Positions 17,149-25,527 are shown, numbered from the stretch's first letter. The stretch is DNA of 64,000 nucleotides from Mycobacterium sp. 1164966.3 (GCF_001665395.1 NZ_LZSG01000040.1:62001-126000), one strand, 5' to 3'. Program-made: numbers and translations. Notes: a model not told the origin generated them from the letters alone.

Positions 17149-18020
17149 CCGGATTACTCTGCGGCAAAACCGCTTTGGTCACCGGCAGTAGTCGGGGCAT
17201 CGGCAGGGCGATCGCACGACGGTTGGCGGCCGAGGGTGCCACGGTGGCGGTCACGGCTCGGTCACATGTTCCGTCGTCGTCTGTGCGGGCGGGAGTGACG
17301 TCGATCCTGCCGGGGACCATTGGCGAGACGGTGGGGTTGATCGAGGCTGACGGTGGCCGCGCCTTTGGGGTGACGGCCGACCTCGAGGACCCCGAACAGC
17401 GCGACGGGTTGCTCGACGCGGTGCTGGACCGGACCGGCCGGCTCGACATCCTGGTCAACAATGCCGGCTTCGCCGACTACGCATTGATCCAGGACATGAG
17501 CATGGAAACGTTTGATCGCACCGTGTCGCACTATCTGCGTACGCCCTTTGTATTGACGAAAGCCGTTGTGCCGCAGATGCGTAAGCAGGGGTCGGGATGG
17601 ATCGTGAATATCGGCTCGGTCACCGGCGTCGCGCCGGCGAGGCCGTACCGGCAATACAACAAGACCGCGGGTGACGTGATCTACGCCTCGATGAAGGCCG
17701 CGCTGCACCGGTTCACCCAGGGTGTGGCCGCTGAGCTACTCGACGCCAACATCGCGGTCAATTGCGTCGGCCCTTCGACGGCCGTCCGGACACCCGGCGC
17801 GGCGCAGCTGATTCCCGAGGGCTTTCCGACCGAGCCGGTGGAATACCTGGCCGAGACCGTGCTGGCGATGTGTCACCGGCCCGCCGCCGAGCGCACCGGA
17901 CTGGTGGCATTCAGCCTGCACTATCCCTGGTCGCGGCAATTGCCTGTGCACAGCCTGGACGGAAAGACGTTGCTGCCAGCGTTGGCACCGCCGGCTTCCG
18001 CCAACCCGAATATCTCCTAG
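17145..18020 (+). CDS. short-chain dehydrogenase/reductase (SDR)
   Basis: A 291-residue SDR starting at ATG 17145. The cofactor motif is TGSSRGIGRAIA, followed by NNAG (ILVNNAGFAD), the catalytic Ser in VNIGSVTG, and Tyr in the YRQYNKTAGDVIYASMKAALHRF region, which has the YASMK active-site pair. An insertion of about 15 residues after the first strand (SHVPSSSVRAGVT..) lengthens the NAD-binding part. It is co-translated with the Baeyer-Villiger enzyme and may make the ketone that enzyme uses, by oxidising an alcohol. Confidence 0.87.
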   Translation: MTGLLCGKTALVTGSSRGIGRAIARRLAAEGATVAVTARSHVPSSSVRAGVTSILPGTIGETVGLIEADGGRAFGVTADLEDPEQRDGLLDAVLDRTGRLDILVNNAGFADYALIQDMSMETFDRTVSHYLRTPFVLTKAVVPQMRKQGSGWIVNIGSVTGVAPARPYRQYNKTAGDVIYASMKAALHRFTQGVAAELLDANIAVNCVGPSTAVRTPGAAQLIPEGFPTEPVEYLAETVLAMCHRPAAERTGLVAFSLHYPWSRQLPVHSLDGKTLLPALAPPASANPNIS

Positions 18021-18026
18021 GCGACC

Positions 18027-18074
18027 AGACGCAAAAGCTCCCTAAAACCGGTGATTTCGGGTGTTTTTGCGTCT
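18027..18074. terminator. bidirectional terminator hairpin between convergent genes
   Basis: AGACGCAAAAGCTCCC (18027-18042) pairs with GGGTGTTTTTGCGTCT (18059-18074), with one mismatch and one G-U pair, around a 16-base loop. It fills the 59-base gap between two convergent genes. The right arm carries a T run and the left arm an A run, so it could stop transcription in both directions. The GACGCAAAA core resembles a short motif common in mycobacterial intergenic DNA, from memory. Confidence 0.7.
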
Positions 18075-18079
18075 GCTCC

Positions 18080-18703
18080 TTATAGGACCGGGTGGTCGAC
18101 CGTACAGAAGCTGTGGCAGATGCGGTCGCGGACGATGACGTCGGTGGTTTCCGGGTCGAACCAGCGGTCTACCACGGCCCAGTGGATCGGATGCATCAGG
18201 TAAGGCCCCAGCAGACCTTCGGCGTCGGAGAACTCCTGCTCGAACACATGGGTCCAGCGCACGTCTCCGACGGGTTCGACGACCCGGCTCAGCTGCCACG
18301 CCCGGATTGTCGAGACATAGTGCGGCATTGACGAGAGCTCGTGTTCGAAGCGGGTGACCGTTTCTTCGTCCGCGTCGGGCTGGACCCGCAGCAGCAACGT
18401 ACGGTACACGATGCCGGGTGTATCGCCGGAGCGTCGCGGTTCACCCCAATAGGCTGCGCCGTTGATGCGGGTCACGGTAGGGCGGGCCAGCAGCGTATCG
18501 AATTGGTCTGCCGCGCAACGCCAACCGTCCTCCTCGCTGAAGCGCAGGTGCATAAGGATGTCACCGCCGTTCCGCGAGCCGGTCAGCGTCCGTCCGACGA
18601 CGGAGCGCAGTGCATCCGTTTCGGCGGCGGCGCAACGCAACTCAGTGACCAGTCGGCCGCGATCATCGTCGGCCACATCGAGCAAGCGGGTGACACTATA
18701 CAT
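18080..18703 (-). CDS. Dabb-like alpha/beta-barrel protein of unknown function
   Basis: A 207-residue protein, probably two ferredoxin-like (dimeric alpha/beta barrel) halves. The second half has VYRTLLLRVQPDADEETV, then YVSTIRAWQLSRV and WTHVFEQEFSDAEGLLGPY, MHPIHWAVVDRWFDPE; this order, with the His residues in HPIHW, is typical of stress-responsive Dabb proteins. Some members of the fold are cyclases, isomerases or haem enzymes. It overlaps its upstream neighbour by eight bases, and the two proteins may work together. The actual reaction is unknown. Confidence 0.65.
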   Translation of the reverse strand: MYSVTRLLDVADDDRGRLVTELRCAAAETDALRSVVGRTLTGSRNGGDILMHLRFSEEDGWRCAADQFDTLLARPTVTRINGAAYWGEPRRSGDTPGIVYRTLLLRVQPDADEETVTRFEHELSSMPHYVSTIRAWQLSRVVEPVGDVRWTHVFEQEFSDAEGLLGPYLMHPIHWAVVDRWFDPETTDVIVRDRICHSFCTVDHPVL

Positions 18704-19043
18704 CGCACAGGCCGTCCACGTCTTCGGCTACTGCGGCGAAGGTTCGCGACCGTTCCTGCACCAATTCGCTTATCTGCGACCACCATTCGCCCAGTTTCGG
18801 GTCCAGCCGGCCTATCCGCGTCATCTCCCACCACGCCTGCGGGGACGGCAGCGTCCAGGTGATCGTGAGGGTGTTCACCTGATCGTCGAACCAGATAGGC
18901 GGACTGACCAGAACGTCGCGCAAGGTCATTCCCCGGTCGCGCGCGCCCGGCGCGTACTCCGCGAGGTAGGCGTCGACGAACCGTCGGGCGCACCCGGGCC
19001 GGGTCACCACCCGGTCGATCACGAATACCTCGCCGTCAGCCAT
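18696..19043 (-). CDS. small EthD/NIPSNAP-like alpha/beta-barrel protein
   Basis: About 115 residues from ATG 19043 (MADGEVFVIDRVVTRPGC); an ATG at 19055 is also possible. The pattern of a beta strand, a PG turn, a helix (RRFVDAYLAEYAPGARDRG) and a strand ending in TITWTLPSPQAWWEM suggests a single ferredoxin-like domain. It is coupled by overlap to the Dabb-like gene and is divergent from the kinase at 19187. Function unknown. Confidence 0.55.
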   Translation of the reverse strand: MADGEVFVIDRVVTRPGCARRFVDAYLAEYAPGARDRGMTLRDVLVSPPIWFDDQVNTLTITWTLPSPQAWWEMTRIGRLDPKLGEWWSQISELVQERSRTFAAVAEDVDGLCDV

Positions 19044-19186
19044 GCAGTTGACCATATGGCCGGCGACGCTCGCAGTGCCCTTGACTCCCGGCCACCGGGA
19101 AATGCAGTCTGTGTCGGCGGAACCGGTCCCGCGCCGACGCTCGCTCGGTAGCATGTTTGCCCAGGCAGGCGAGGGAAGGCCGGTCT

Positions 19187-20692
19187 GTGGACGAGCTGGA
19201 ATTCGGGCGGTACCGGCTGCAGTCGGTGATCGGTCAGGGCGGCATGGGAACGGTTTACCAGGCCCACGACACCGTCATCGGCCGCGATGTCGCCGTCAAG
19301 GTGTTGCCCGTCGAGCTGGGCGAGGAACCAGGCTATCGGGAGCGGTTTCGCCGCGAAGCCCACACCGCGGCACGGCTGAGTGAACCGCACATCATCTCGA
19401 TCTTCGACACCGGCGAGATCAACGGCCAACTGTATTTGGTGATGCCGATCGTCAAGGGCATCGACGTGCACGAGCTGCTGCAGCGAGATGGGCCGATGAG
19501 TCCTCAGCGGGCCGTGCACGTCATCGAGCAGCTGGCCGCCGCACTGGACGCCGCCCATGCCGCCGGACTGGTGCATCGCGACATCAAACCGTCCAACGCA
19601 CTGGTGACGGGCAACGACTTCGTCTACCTGATCGATTTCGGGATCGCCCACGATGGGTCGGCCACCAAATTGACGAACACCGGGATGCTGGTGGGCACCC
19701 TTGCCTACATGGCCCCGGAACGCTTCACCGCCGGCCGGGCCGATGCCCGTTCAGATGTGTATGCGTTGGCGTGCGTGTTGCATGAATGCCTGACCGGCGA
19801 CCCCCCCTTCCCGGGCGACAGCATGGAACAGCAGATCGCCGGTCACCTCACACTCGAGCCACCCCGGCCCAGCGAGCTCCGATCCGGGGTACCGGCCGGA
19901 TTCGACGAGGTGATCGCGACCGGCATGGCCAAGGATCCCGCCCAGCGCTATCAAAGTGCCCATGAGCTGGCCAGCGCCGCCCGGCACGCCCTCAGCGCCG
20001 CGCCCTCCCGCGGCCGTGGCACCGCCGTCGCCCCGCCCGAGCCGGCTCGGCCGGCTTACCCGACTCTCACTGGAACACAACAACACTCGCGCAGTTGGTC
20101 GGCTGTCGCGCCACCCCGACCGGTAGACCGGCCACGCCCGCGGGCCGCTGAACAGGCGAAGGCGCAGCACCCACCCGCACGGCTGACCTGGCTGCTAGTC
20201 GCGGCGATCGTCGTGCTGGTCGGCGGCGCGGCCGGCATTACCGGCTATCTCCTGAGCAAACCCGGCAGCGCTTCCCGGGCCCCCGCAGTCGTGGCGCCCT
20301 CCAGCCCGGAACCGTCGGCCATCTCGACGCCCTCCACCGTCGCCCCGCCCGCTCCGACTTCGGCGACAACTACGCCCGCCGGTGTCGCAGGAATCGGACC
20401 GTTCGTAGGGCGCTGGCAGGCTCACAAGGAGGGTCTGGTTATCGACGCCAACGGCCACGGCCATCAGACGTTCACCGGCGGCAGCGTGGACTTCGCGCTG
20501 ACCTCGGTGTCTGGTGACACCGCCACCGGTACCGTGACGGCCAGTTCGGCACCCGACAGCACCGTCGTGGGGGACCCCGTGACGGTGACGCTGGTCGGTA
20601 ATGGGCAGGGGCTCAAACTGAGTCGTGGCAAGGAACAGCAGTTCCCATACTGCAACGCCAACTCTCCCAGCAACTACTACTGCGGCGCGTAG
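19187..20692 (+). CDS. membrane Ser/Thr protein kinase (PknB family) with extracytoplasmic domain
   Basis: GTG 19187 is the start, with GAGGGAAGG eight bases before. The 501-residue protein has a complete kinase domain (residues 8-270): GQGGMG loop, K38 in VAVKVL, catalytic HRDIKPSN at 130-137, DFG at 150-152 and MAPERF. A Pro/Arg-rich linker leads to one TM helix (about 333-356). The exterior part is a Pro/Ser/Thr-rich spacer and a small beta-rich domain of about 110 residues beginning FVGRWQAHKEGLVID, with two Cys near the end (YCNANSPSNYYCGA) that could form a disulfide. This outer domain should sense a ligand. The domain order is that of mycobacterial PknD/E/F-type kinases. Confidence 0.88.
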   Translation: MDELEFGRYRLQSVIGQGGMGTVYQAHDTVIGRDVAVKVLPVELGEEPGYRERFRREAHTAARLSEPHIISIFDTGEINGQLYLVMPIVKGIDVHELLQRDGPMSPQRAVHVIEQLAAALDAAHAAGLVHRDIKPSNALVTGNDFVYLIDFGIAHDGSATKLTNTGMLVGTLAYMAPERFTAGRADARSDVYALACVLHECLTGDPPFPGDSMEQQIAGHLTLEPPRPSELRSGVPAGFDEVIATGMAKDPAQRYQSAHELASAARHALSAAPSRGRGTAVAPPEPARPAYPTLTGTQQHSRSWSAVAPPRPVDRPRPRAAEQAKAQHPPARLTWLLVAAIVVLVGGAAGITGYLLSKPGSASRAPAVVAPSSPEPSAISTPSTVAPPAPTSATTTPAGVAGIGPFVGRWQAHKEGLVIDANGHGHQTFTGGSVDFALTSVSGDTATGTVTASSAPDSTVVGDPVTVTLVGNGQGLKLSRGKEQQFPYCNANSPSNYYCGA

Positions 20693-20704
20693 GGACCCGG
20701 CCGT

Positions 20705-21535
20705 TCACGCGTATTGCAGGGCAGGACGCGGACCATGGGGGAGCAGCGGCCGCAGCGGTTGCAGGGTGGGCGCCACGCGCTGCGGGCCGTCCTCCACATT
20801 GCGCCAGATTCCCATTGCGGTCATGCGAACCGGGGCGGTCAGCCGCTGATCGAACTTCATCCGGCTCATCGGACCGCACACCGAGACCGCGGCGACGGCC
20901 TCACCCGGGCTGCCGATCGGGGCTGCAACGCAACCGAATCCGAGTAGGGACTCCTCGCGCTCGAACGCCACCCCGTGCGCTCGGACCTTAGCCAATTCGA
21001 CTGCCAGTTGGGAGTTGGTAGAGATCGAGTACTTGGTCTTGCGCACCTGCAGGTCCACCTCGGCGTCGTCGCTGTAGGCCAACATCGCCTTGCCCAGCGC
21101 GCTACAGTGCGCGGGCTGACGGCCACCCACCCGGCTGGGGAGCGAGCCCACTACCCGGTCCCCGACCTTGTCCAGGTAGACGACGTCAGATCCCTCCAGG
21201 ACCGCGAGGTGAACCACAAGCCCAGTGGCGCGGTGCAATTCACCGAGCAGCGGCCGGGCGGCCCGCACCAGGCGGTCCTGATGCACGGCCAGCGAGCCCA
21301 GTTCCACCAGGCGCATGCCGAGCTCGTAGTCGCGACCGTTTCGGCGCAGCCAGCGCAGCTGCACCAGACGCTCGAGCATTCGATGCGCCGACGAACGGGG
21401 TAACCCGGTGCGACGGACGATCTGGGCCAGCGTCAACCGTCCCGGCCCTTCGAACGCGTCCAGCACCAGCGAGATCCGGTCGATGACTGCGCTAGGGGTG
21501 CCTGAATCGACGGCGGCGGCGGTTGTCCCTGACAT
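20705..21535 (-). CDS. IclR-family transcriptional regulator
   Basis: A 276-residue IclR protein. The winged helix spans about residues 18-80 (LVLDAFEGPGRLTLAQIVRRTG, RSSAHRMLERLVQLRWLRR), followed by the GAF-like effector domain (DVVYLDKVGDRVVGSLPSRVGGRQPAHCSALGKAML, then GCVAAPIG). IclR proteins of this type control aromatic, short acid or steroid-type catabolism. The start at 21535 has GGAGG six bases upstream. A strong palindrome at 21569-21587, 34 bases upstream, points to autoregulation. It is convergent with the kinase, 12 bases apart, and no target other than itself is obvious. Confidence 0.9.
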   Translation of the reverse strand: MSGTTAAAVDSGTPSAVIDRISLVLDAFEGPGRLTLAQIVRRTGLPRSSAHRMLERLVQLRWLRRNGRDYELGMRLVELGSLAVHQDRLVRAARPLLGELHRATGLVVHLAVLEGSDVVYLDKVGDRVVGSLPSRVGGRQPAHCSALGKAMLAYSDDAEVDLQVRKTKYSISTNSQLAVELAKVRAHGVAFEREESLLGFGCVAAPIGSPGEAVAAVSVCGPMSRMKFDQRLTAPVRMTAMGIWRNVEDGPQRVAPTLQPLRPLLPHGPRPALQYA

Positions 21536-21568
21536 CGGTCCTCCAAGAGACTGGGGTATCTGACTGCT

Positions 21569-21587
21569 ATATTCCTAATAGGAATAT
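21569..21587. promoter_or_regulatory. palindromic operator upstream of the IclR gene
   Basis: ATATTCCTAATAGGAATAT is a perfect inverted repeat with 8-base arms and a 3-base spacer in otherwise GC-rich DNA. It lies 34-52 bases before the IclR start, where the promoter should be. Most likely it binds the IclR product. Confidence 0.7.
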
Positions 21588-21676
21588 GACAGTTTGTATC
21601 ACACTGGGACGGCATTGTCACGCATCTCACTGAGAAACCACCCGTCCGGGGCGGTAACGCGGGCCGGCCGCGGCGG

Positions 21677-22150
21677 TCAGCTCGCGTACGCCGGCCCTTC
21701 GGCGAGTAGATGCCGGCGCACCAGCTTGTGCCATCGCCGTTGGCGGTAGCGGAATATTCCGGTGGCCACAGCGGCCACGATGACGGTGGCCGGGCCGGCG
21801 TCTATCTCGATGGTGTCGCTGTAGCGGCAGGAATCTTCATCGAGCGCTTCGGCGTGCAGCGTGTGGTTCCAGGCCTTGAGCATGCCGCCGTGCTCGTGCG
21901 TGCGCACTGTCTTGGTGGCCTCGTCGACCTCGATGACCTCGATCGTGTGCCGGTAGGCCGGTATGAGGTGGAAAGCGACCAGCCATCCGGTACCGCGCTC
22001 GCCGAGGCGCAGCGGCTCCGAACGTCCGGCCAGGGCGGGAAAGCCGAATAGACCCTTGCACACGTAGAGGAAGGTGACCGGTGACAGCATTGCCGACCAC
22101 ACTCGGTCAGCGGTGGTGGGGAGGATGGTTTCGAGGTGGATCGTTCGCAC
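21677..22150 (-). CDS. SRPBCC (START-like) family protein
   Basis: A 157-residue protein with the SRPBCC opening (IHLETILPTTADRVWSAMLSP) and a beta-rich middle (GTGWLVAFHLIPAYRHTIEVIEVDEATKTVRTHEHGG) ending in a long C-terminal helix rich in Arg. The fold forms a hydrophobic cavity for lipids, polyketides or steroids. The start is GTG 22150 with AAGGAGG four bases upstream. It is divergent from the TetR gene at 22238 and both are likely controlled through the palindrome at 22172-22185. The role is unknown. Confidence 0.75.
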   Translation of the reverse strand: MRTIHLETILPTTADRVWSAMLSPVTFLYVCKGLFGFPALAGRSEPLRLGERGTGWLVAFHLIPAYRHTIEVIEVDEATKTVRTHEHGGMLKAWNHTLHAEALDEDSCRYSDTIEIDAGPATVIVAAVATGIFRYRQRRWHKLVRRHLLAEGPAYAS

Positions 22151-22171
22151 GAGGCCTCCTTGTGCCAGCGG

Positions 22172-22185
22172 TTAGGGTACCCTAA
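22172..22185. promoter_or_regulatory. perfect 14-base palindrome between SRPBCC and TetR genes
   Basis: TTAGGGTACCCTAA is fully symmetric and sits 22 bases from the SRPBCC GTG and 53 bases from the TetR start. The arrangement of divergent tetR and target with a shared site is the classic local-repressor layout. Confidence 0.7.
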
Positions 22186-22237
22186 TTTTGCTGGTCGCAG
22201 CCCCACTTGACTACTCGCTTTTGGAAGGAGACGCGCG

Positions 22238-22846
22238 ATCGCCCCGACGGATCGGTTCCGGCCGCGCAAGCAGCCCAAACAGGAACGTGCCGAGAAGACC
22301 AGGCAACGGATCCTGGATGCGGCGGCTCACGTTTTCGCAGAGCACGGCTACGTCGCCGGAACCACCAATCGCATCGCCGAGCGGGCGGGAATATCGATCG
22401 GATCGTTGTATCAGTATTTCCCGAACAAGGACGCCATCCTGCGGGGGCTGATGGACGCCCACGTCGATACCGGAGCTCGTCTGCTCAGCGAGCGGCTGGC
22501 TCAGGGATTGCCGCAAGGGCTCGAAGACACCCTGCGGGTGTTCGTGCGCGCGACGATCGACAATCACCGGGACAATCCCCGGCTGCACCGGGTGCTGTTC
22601 GAAGAGGCGCCCCGCGCACCGGCGTTTCTCGCGCGTCTGCACGAATTAGAACAACTGTCGGTGGACGCGGCAGTCCGGCTGCTCGCACAGCAATCCGACG
22701 TGCGCGCGGGCGGCAGGCTCAATGCGCGCATCGTGGTGGCAACCATCGAATCGCTTGTACACCGGCTCGTCACGTCGGAGACTCCGGTGGACCCGCAACA
22801 GCTCGAAGACGAGATCGTCGACCTGCTTGCCGGATATCTACGCTGA
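22238..22846 (+). CDS. TetR-family regulator with apparent ATC start codon
   Basis: The TetR N-terminal helix-turn-helix is complete: RFRPRKQPKQERAEKTRQRI, LDAAAHVFAEHGYVAGTTNRI, AERAGISIGSLYQYFPNKDA. The first ATG/GTG/TTG in this frame is a TTG at 22406, inside the recognition helix, so the gene must begin earlier. The only stop upstream is at 22208-22210. An ATC at 22238 is preceded by GGAAGGAG with a seven-base spacer, which makes it the likely start and gives 202 residues. The C-terminal ligand domain is ordinary. If ATC is used, translation would be weak, or an ATG or GTG has mutated. It probably represses itself and the divergent SRPBCC gene through TTAGGGTACCCTAA. Confidence 0.75.
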   Translation: MAPTDRFRPRKQPKQERAEKTRQRILDAAAHVFAEHGYVAGTTNRIAERAGISIGSLYQYFPNKDAILRGLMDAHVDTGARLLSERLAQGLPQGLEDTLRVFVRATIDNHRDNPRLHRVLFEEAPRAPAFLARLHELEQLSVDAAVRLLAQQSDVRAGGRLNARIVVATIESLVHRLVTSETPVDPQQLEDEIVDLLAGYLR

Positions 22847-22880
22847 GGTGGCACCGCGCTCTCGATCGCGATGCTGCGCG

Positions 22881-22929
22881 TTCACTGTGCGGTGACGGCT
22901 TTCATTGTGCGCCTATAGCTTTCGCTGTG
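22881..22929. repeat. three direct repeats at an exact 20-base period
   Basis: TTCACTGTG (22881), TTCATTGTG (22901) and TTCGCTGTG (22921) are spaced exactly 20 bases apart in the 120-base gap between two convergent genes. The first two units share 14 of 20 bases. Two helical turns between copies would put bound proteins on the same face of DNA. Nothing else in the gap explains them. Confidence 0.5.
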
Positions 22930-22966
22930 ATTCCCGGGTGTCACTCGGGCGCGAGTTTCCGCCCAG

Positions 22967-23887
22967 TTACAGCCGCATTGCCGCGGGCATCTCACCGACC
23001 CATTGATGACCCCAGTAGCTGTCCGCTGTGATTTCCTCTGCGGTGTAATAGGTTTCGTCGACTCGCATACCGTCGGTGCCGAACTCGATGTCCCAGTCGC
23101 CGGGTGCGCGGACATAGAACGACACCATCTTGTCGTTGGTGTGGCGCCCCAGCGTGGACGACAATTGGAAACCTTCGGCGTTGACGCGGTCCAGCGCCTG
23201 ACCCACCGCGTCGAGGGTGTCGACCTCGACCATGATGTGGACCAACCGCGGGTCGCGCTGATGTGCGGCCGGGACTATCGCCAGGCTGTGGTGCCGCTGA
23301 TTGATGCCGAGGAAACGGACCCGCACCGGGCCGAACTCCTTCGGGAGCGGAACCCGGAAAGCGCCGCGCGATCGGAACCCAAGTACGTCGGTATAGAACT
23401 CGAACAGCCCGCCGGGATCGGTGGCCGGCAAAACCACATGTCCCAGCCCCTGATCGCCGGTGACGAATCTCGCGCCGAACGGCGTGACCACCGGGCTGTG
23501 GTCGAGCACCGCACCATGAAAAACCTCGACGGTGATGCCGGCCGGGTCCTCGAAGGTGATCACCTCTTCGACGCGGCGCACCTCGGCGTCATCGACGGAC
23601 AATTGCTTGAAAGCCACTCCGGCGCCGTCAAGAGTCGCCTTGACTCGTTGCAGGGCAGCGTGATCGCGCACCTCCCAGCCGACGGTGCGCACCCGGTCGG
23701 TCTCGCCGGGGACGACGATGATCCGGGCCGCCCGCTCGTCCATCCGCAGGTACAGGGCCGACGGGTCGGCACCCCTGAAATTGGGCGAGCCTTCCGCGAA
23801 ACCCAGCACACCGAAGGCGAACTGCCGCCAACGCTCGATGTCGTTCGTCGAAATCGTAATGTAGCCAAGGCTTTTCAGGTCTGACAC
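22967..23887 (-). CDS. extradiol ring-cleavage dioxygenase (HsaC/BphC type)
   Basis: A 306-residue two-domain vicinal-oxygen-chelate dioxygenase. The metal ligands are visible: H150 (GLGHVVL), H217 (LVHIMVEV) and E268 (WDIEFG), with HHSLAI and the LGRHTNDKMVSFY segment that carries active-site His and Tyr. The closest family I recognise is HsaC, which cleaves the catechol ring of 3,4-DHSA formed during steroid degradation, using Fe(II) and O2. It lies ten bases downstream of the HsaA-like gene, as in the cholesterol hsa operon. The start is GTG 23887. A BphC acting on another catechol cannot be excluded. Confidence 0.88.
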   Translation of the reverse strand: MSDLKSLGYITISTNDIERWRQFAFGVLGFAEGSPNFRGADPSALYLRMDERAARIIVVPGETDRVRTVGWEVRDHAALQRVKATLDGAGVAFKQLSVDDAEVRRVEEVITFEDPAGITVEVFHGAVLDHSPVVTPFGARFVTGDQGLGHVVLPATDPGGLFEFYTDVLGFRSRGAFRVPLPKEFGPVRVRFLGINQRHHSLAIVPAAHQRDPRLVHIMVEVDTLDAVGQALDRVNAEGFQLSSTLGRHTNDKMVSFYVRAPGDWDIEFGTDGMRVDETYYTAEEITADSYWGHQWVGEMPAAMRL

Positions 23888-23897
23888 CAGGCCACCC

Positions 23898-25091
23898 TTA
23901 GATCAGGGCCCGCAGCGGACCCTGCGGCGGATCGATGCCCAGCGAGCTCAGTGCCGACGCGTGATAGACGGTGCCCGGCACATGGATGGCGTGCAGGTGG
24001 CCGACGTGCACGTCCCGCCAATACCGTTGTAGCGGCTTGTCCATGCGGGCCGCGTTGCCGCCGGAGCGGGCGAAGATCTCGTCGACGGCCGACACCGCGC
24101 GCCAGACGGCGCGTATCTGGGTACGACGACCCGCGGCCCGGTCGGCGAATGACACCTCTTTGCCGGCCGCGACGATGTCATAGATGCGGTCGGCGTTGGC
24201 CAACAGCTCTTGACGTGCGGCGTTGATGTCGGCAGCAGCCTCGCCGATGGCGTGCATGACGTAAGGGTCGTCCTTGATCGCGGTTCCGGTAGCGCCGACC
24301 CGCTCGCGCTGGTAGTCCAAGTGCGCGGCCAGCGCCCCCTCGGCGATGCCGATGGTGGCCGCCGAGATGCCCAGCGGGAACATCGTCGACCACGGCATCA
24401 GATACAGCGGCTCGGTCATGCCGGCCTCCCGTTGCGCGGTGCCGTCCATGACCTTCGTCGCGTCCATCGTCCGATAGGCGGGGACGAACGCGTCCTTGAC
24501 GATGACGTCCTTGGAGCCGGTTCCGCGCAGCCCCACCACATTCCACGAGTCCTCGACGATCTCGTAGTCCTTGCGCGGCAGGATCATGTGCAGCATCTGC
24601 GGCGGCATCAGCGGAACGCCCTTCGCGTCGCCGAGCATCGCCCCCAGGATGATCCAGTCGCAATGGTCGGTGCCCGAGCTGAACTGCCAGCGCCCGTTGA
24701 AGATATAGCCGCCGTCCCCGCCTTCCAAAGGCGTAGCCACACCTTGCGGCGCGTACGGCGAGGCCATCCAGGTGTCGACGTCGTCGGCCCAGACCTCGGC
24801 GGGAACTTTCGGGTCTGCGTATGCCAACTGGTAGGGATGCACTCCGACCACGCCGACGATCCAGCCGGCGGCCGGGTCCAGCGCCGCGGTCGCCATCACC
24901 GTCTCCGCGAACTCGCGGGGATGCGCTTCAAACCCGCTGTACTGCTTGGTTTGCAGAAGCCGGATCAGCCCGGCCCCTTTCATCATCTTGACGGACTCGT
25001 CGGTGAGCCGGCCGATCCGCTCTGCTTCCGGGGCCTGATCGCGCAGCTGGTCGGCCATCGCTACAACCTGGTCAAGTACCCGCTCGGTCAT
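23898..25091 (-). CDS. flavin-dependent hydroxylase, HsaA type (acyl-CoA dehydrogenase fold)
   Basis: A 397-residue protein of the group D flavin monooxygenase family, which has the acyl-CoA dehydrogenase fold but uses reduced flavin from a separate reductase. It shows the HsaA/HpaB-like pattern ALDPAAGWIVGV, WQFSSGTDHCDWIILG, WNVVGLRGTGSKDVIVKDAFVP and a C-terminal DVHVGHLHAIHV. HsaA hydroxylates 3-HSA to the catechol 3,4-DHSA, which the adjacent HsaC-type enzyme would cleave. No flavin reductase (HsaB) gene is next to it. A ferredoxin gene lies 91 bases upstream on the same strand. Confidence 0.87.
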   Translation of the reverse strand: MTERVLDQVVAMADQLRDQAPEAERIGRLTDESVKMMKGAGLIRLLQTKQYSGFEAHPREFAETVMATAALDPAAGWIVGVVGVHPYQLAYADPKVPAEVWADDVDTWMASPYAPQGVATPLEGGDGGYIFNGRWQFSSGTDHCDWIILGAMLGDAKGVPLMPPQMLHMILPRKDYEIVEDSWNVVGLRGTGSKDVIVKDAFVPAYRTMDATKVMDGTAQREAGMTEPLYLMPWSTMFPLGISAATIGIAEGALAAHLDYQRERVGATGTAIKDDPYVMHAIGEAAADINAARQELLANADRIYDIVAAGKEVSFADRAAGRRTQIRAVWRAVSAVDEIFARSGGNAARMDKPLQRYWRDVHVGHLHAIHVPGTVYHASALSSLGIDPPQGPLRALI

Positions 25092-25182
25092 GGTGTCGTC
25101 CTTACGTGTGTGGGCTTCCTAATGGTGTACCGCAGTCCGCCTCCGGCCCTGCCACCGCTCCCGGTGAGTGGGCGAAATCCGG

Positions 25183-25464
25183 TCAGAATTCGACACGCAG
25201 CCACCCGCTCAACGGGCGAGCCTGACAGGCGAGGATCAAGCCGTCGCGCAGGTCCTCGGGCTCGAGAACTTCGCATGCCGGCATGTCGACGTTTCCTTCG
25301 ATCACGGTCGCCACGCACGAGCCGCAGCGGCCTTCCCGGCACGAGTGGGGCACGTCGATACCGGCATCAATCAGCATGTCGACCAGGCTCTGGCCCGGCG
25401 GCCAGGGCAGCCGGTGCCGTTGGCCATCCAAGTCAACCTCGACGTCGTGCATGAACTCTGACAT
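25183..25464 (-). CDS. plant-type 2Fe-2S ferredoxin
   Basis: A 93-residue ferredoxin starting at ATG 25464. The cluster ligands are C42, C47 and C50 (HSCREGRCGSC) with C80 in LILACQARP, the plant-type C-x4-C-x2-C...C pattern. It resembles the C-terminal ferredoxin domain of KshB- and phenol-hydroxylase-reductases but stands alone. It may supply electrons to the KshA-type oxygenase at 8088 or to an enzyme elsewhere. It is the first gene before the HsaA- and HsaC-like genes, and is divergent from the Baeyer-Villiger gene. Confidence 0.9.
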   Translation of the reverse strand: MSEFMHDVEVDLDGQRHRLPWPPGQSLVDMLIDAGIDVPHSCREGRCGSCVATVIEGNVDMPACEVLEPEDLRDGLILACQARPLSGWLRVEF

Positions 25465-25527
25465 GAGCGCATGGTCGCTGATTGGCTGCTCGCGGCATGG
25501 CGGCGCGCCCAATGGCCGGGAAATCAG

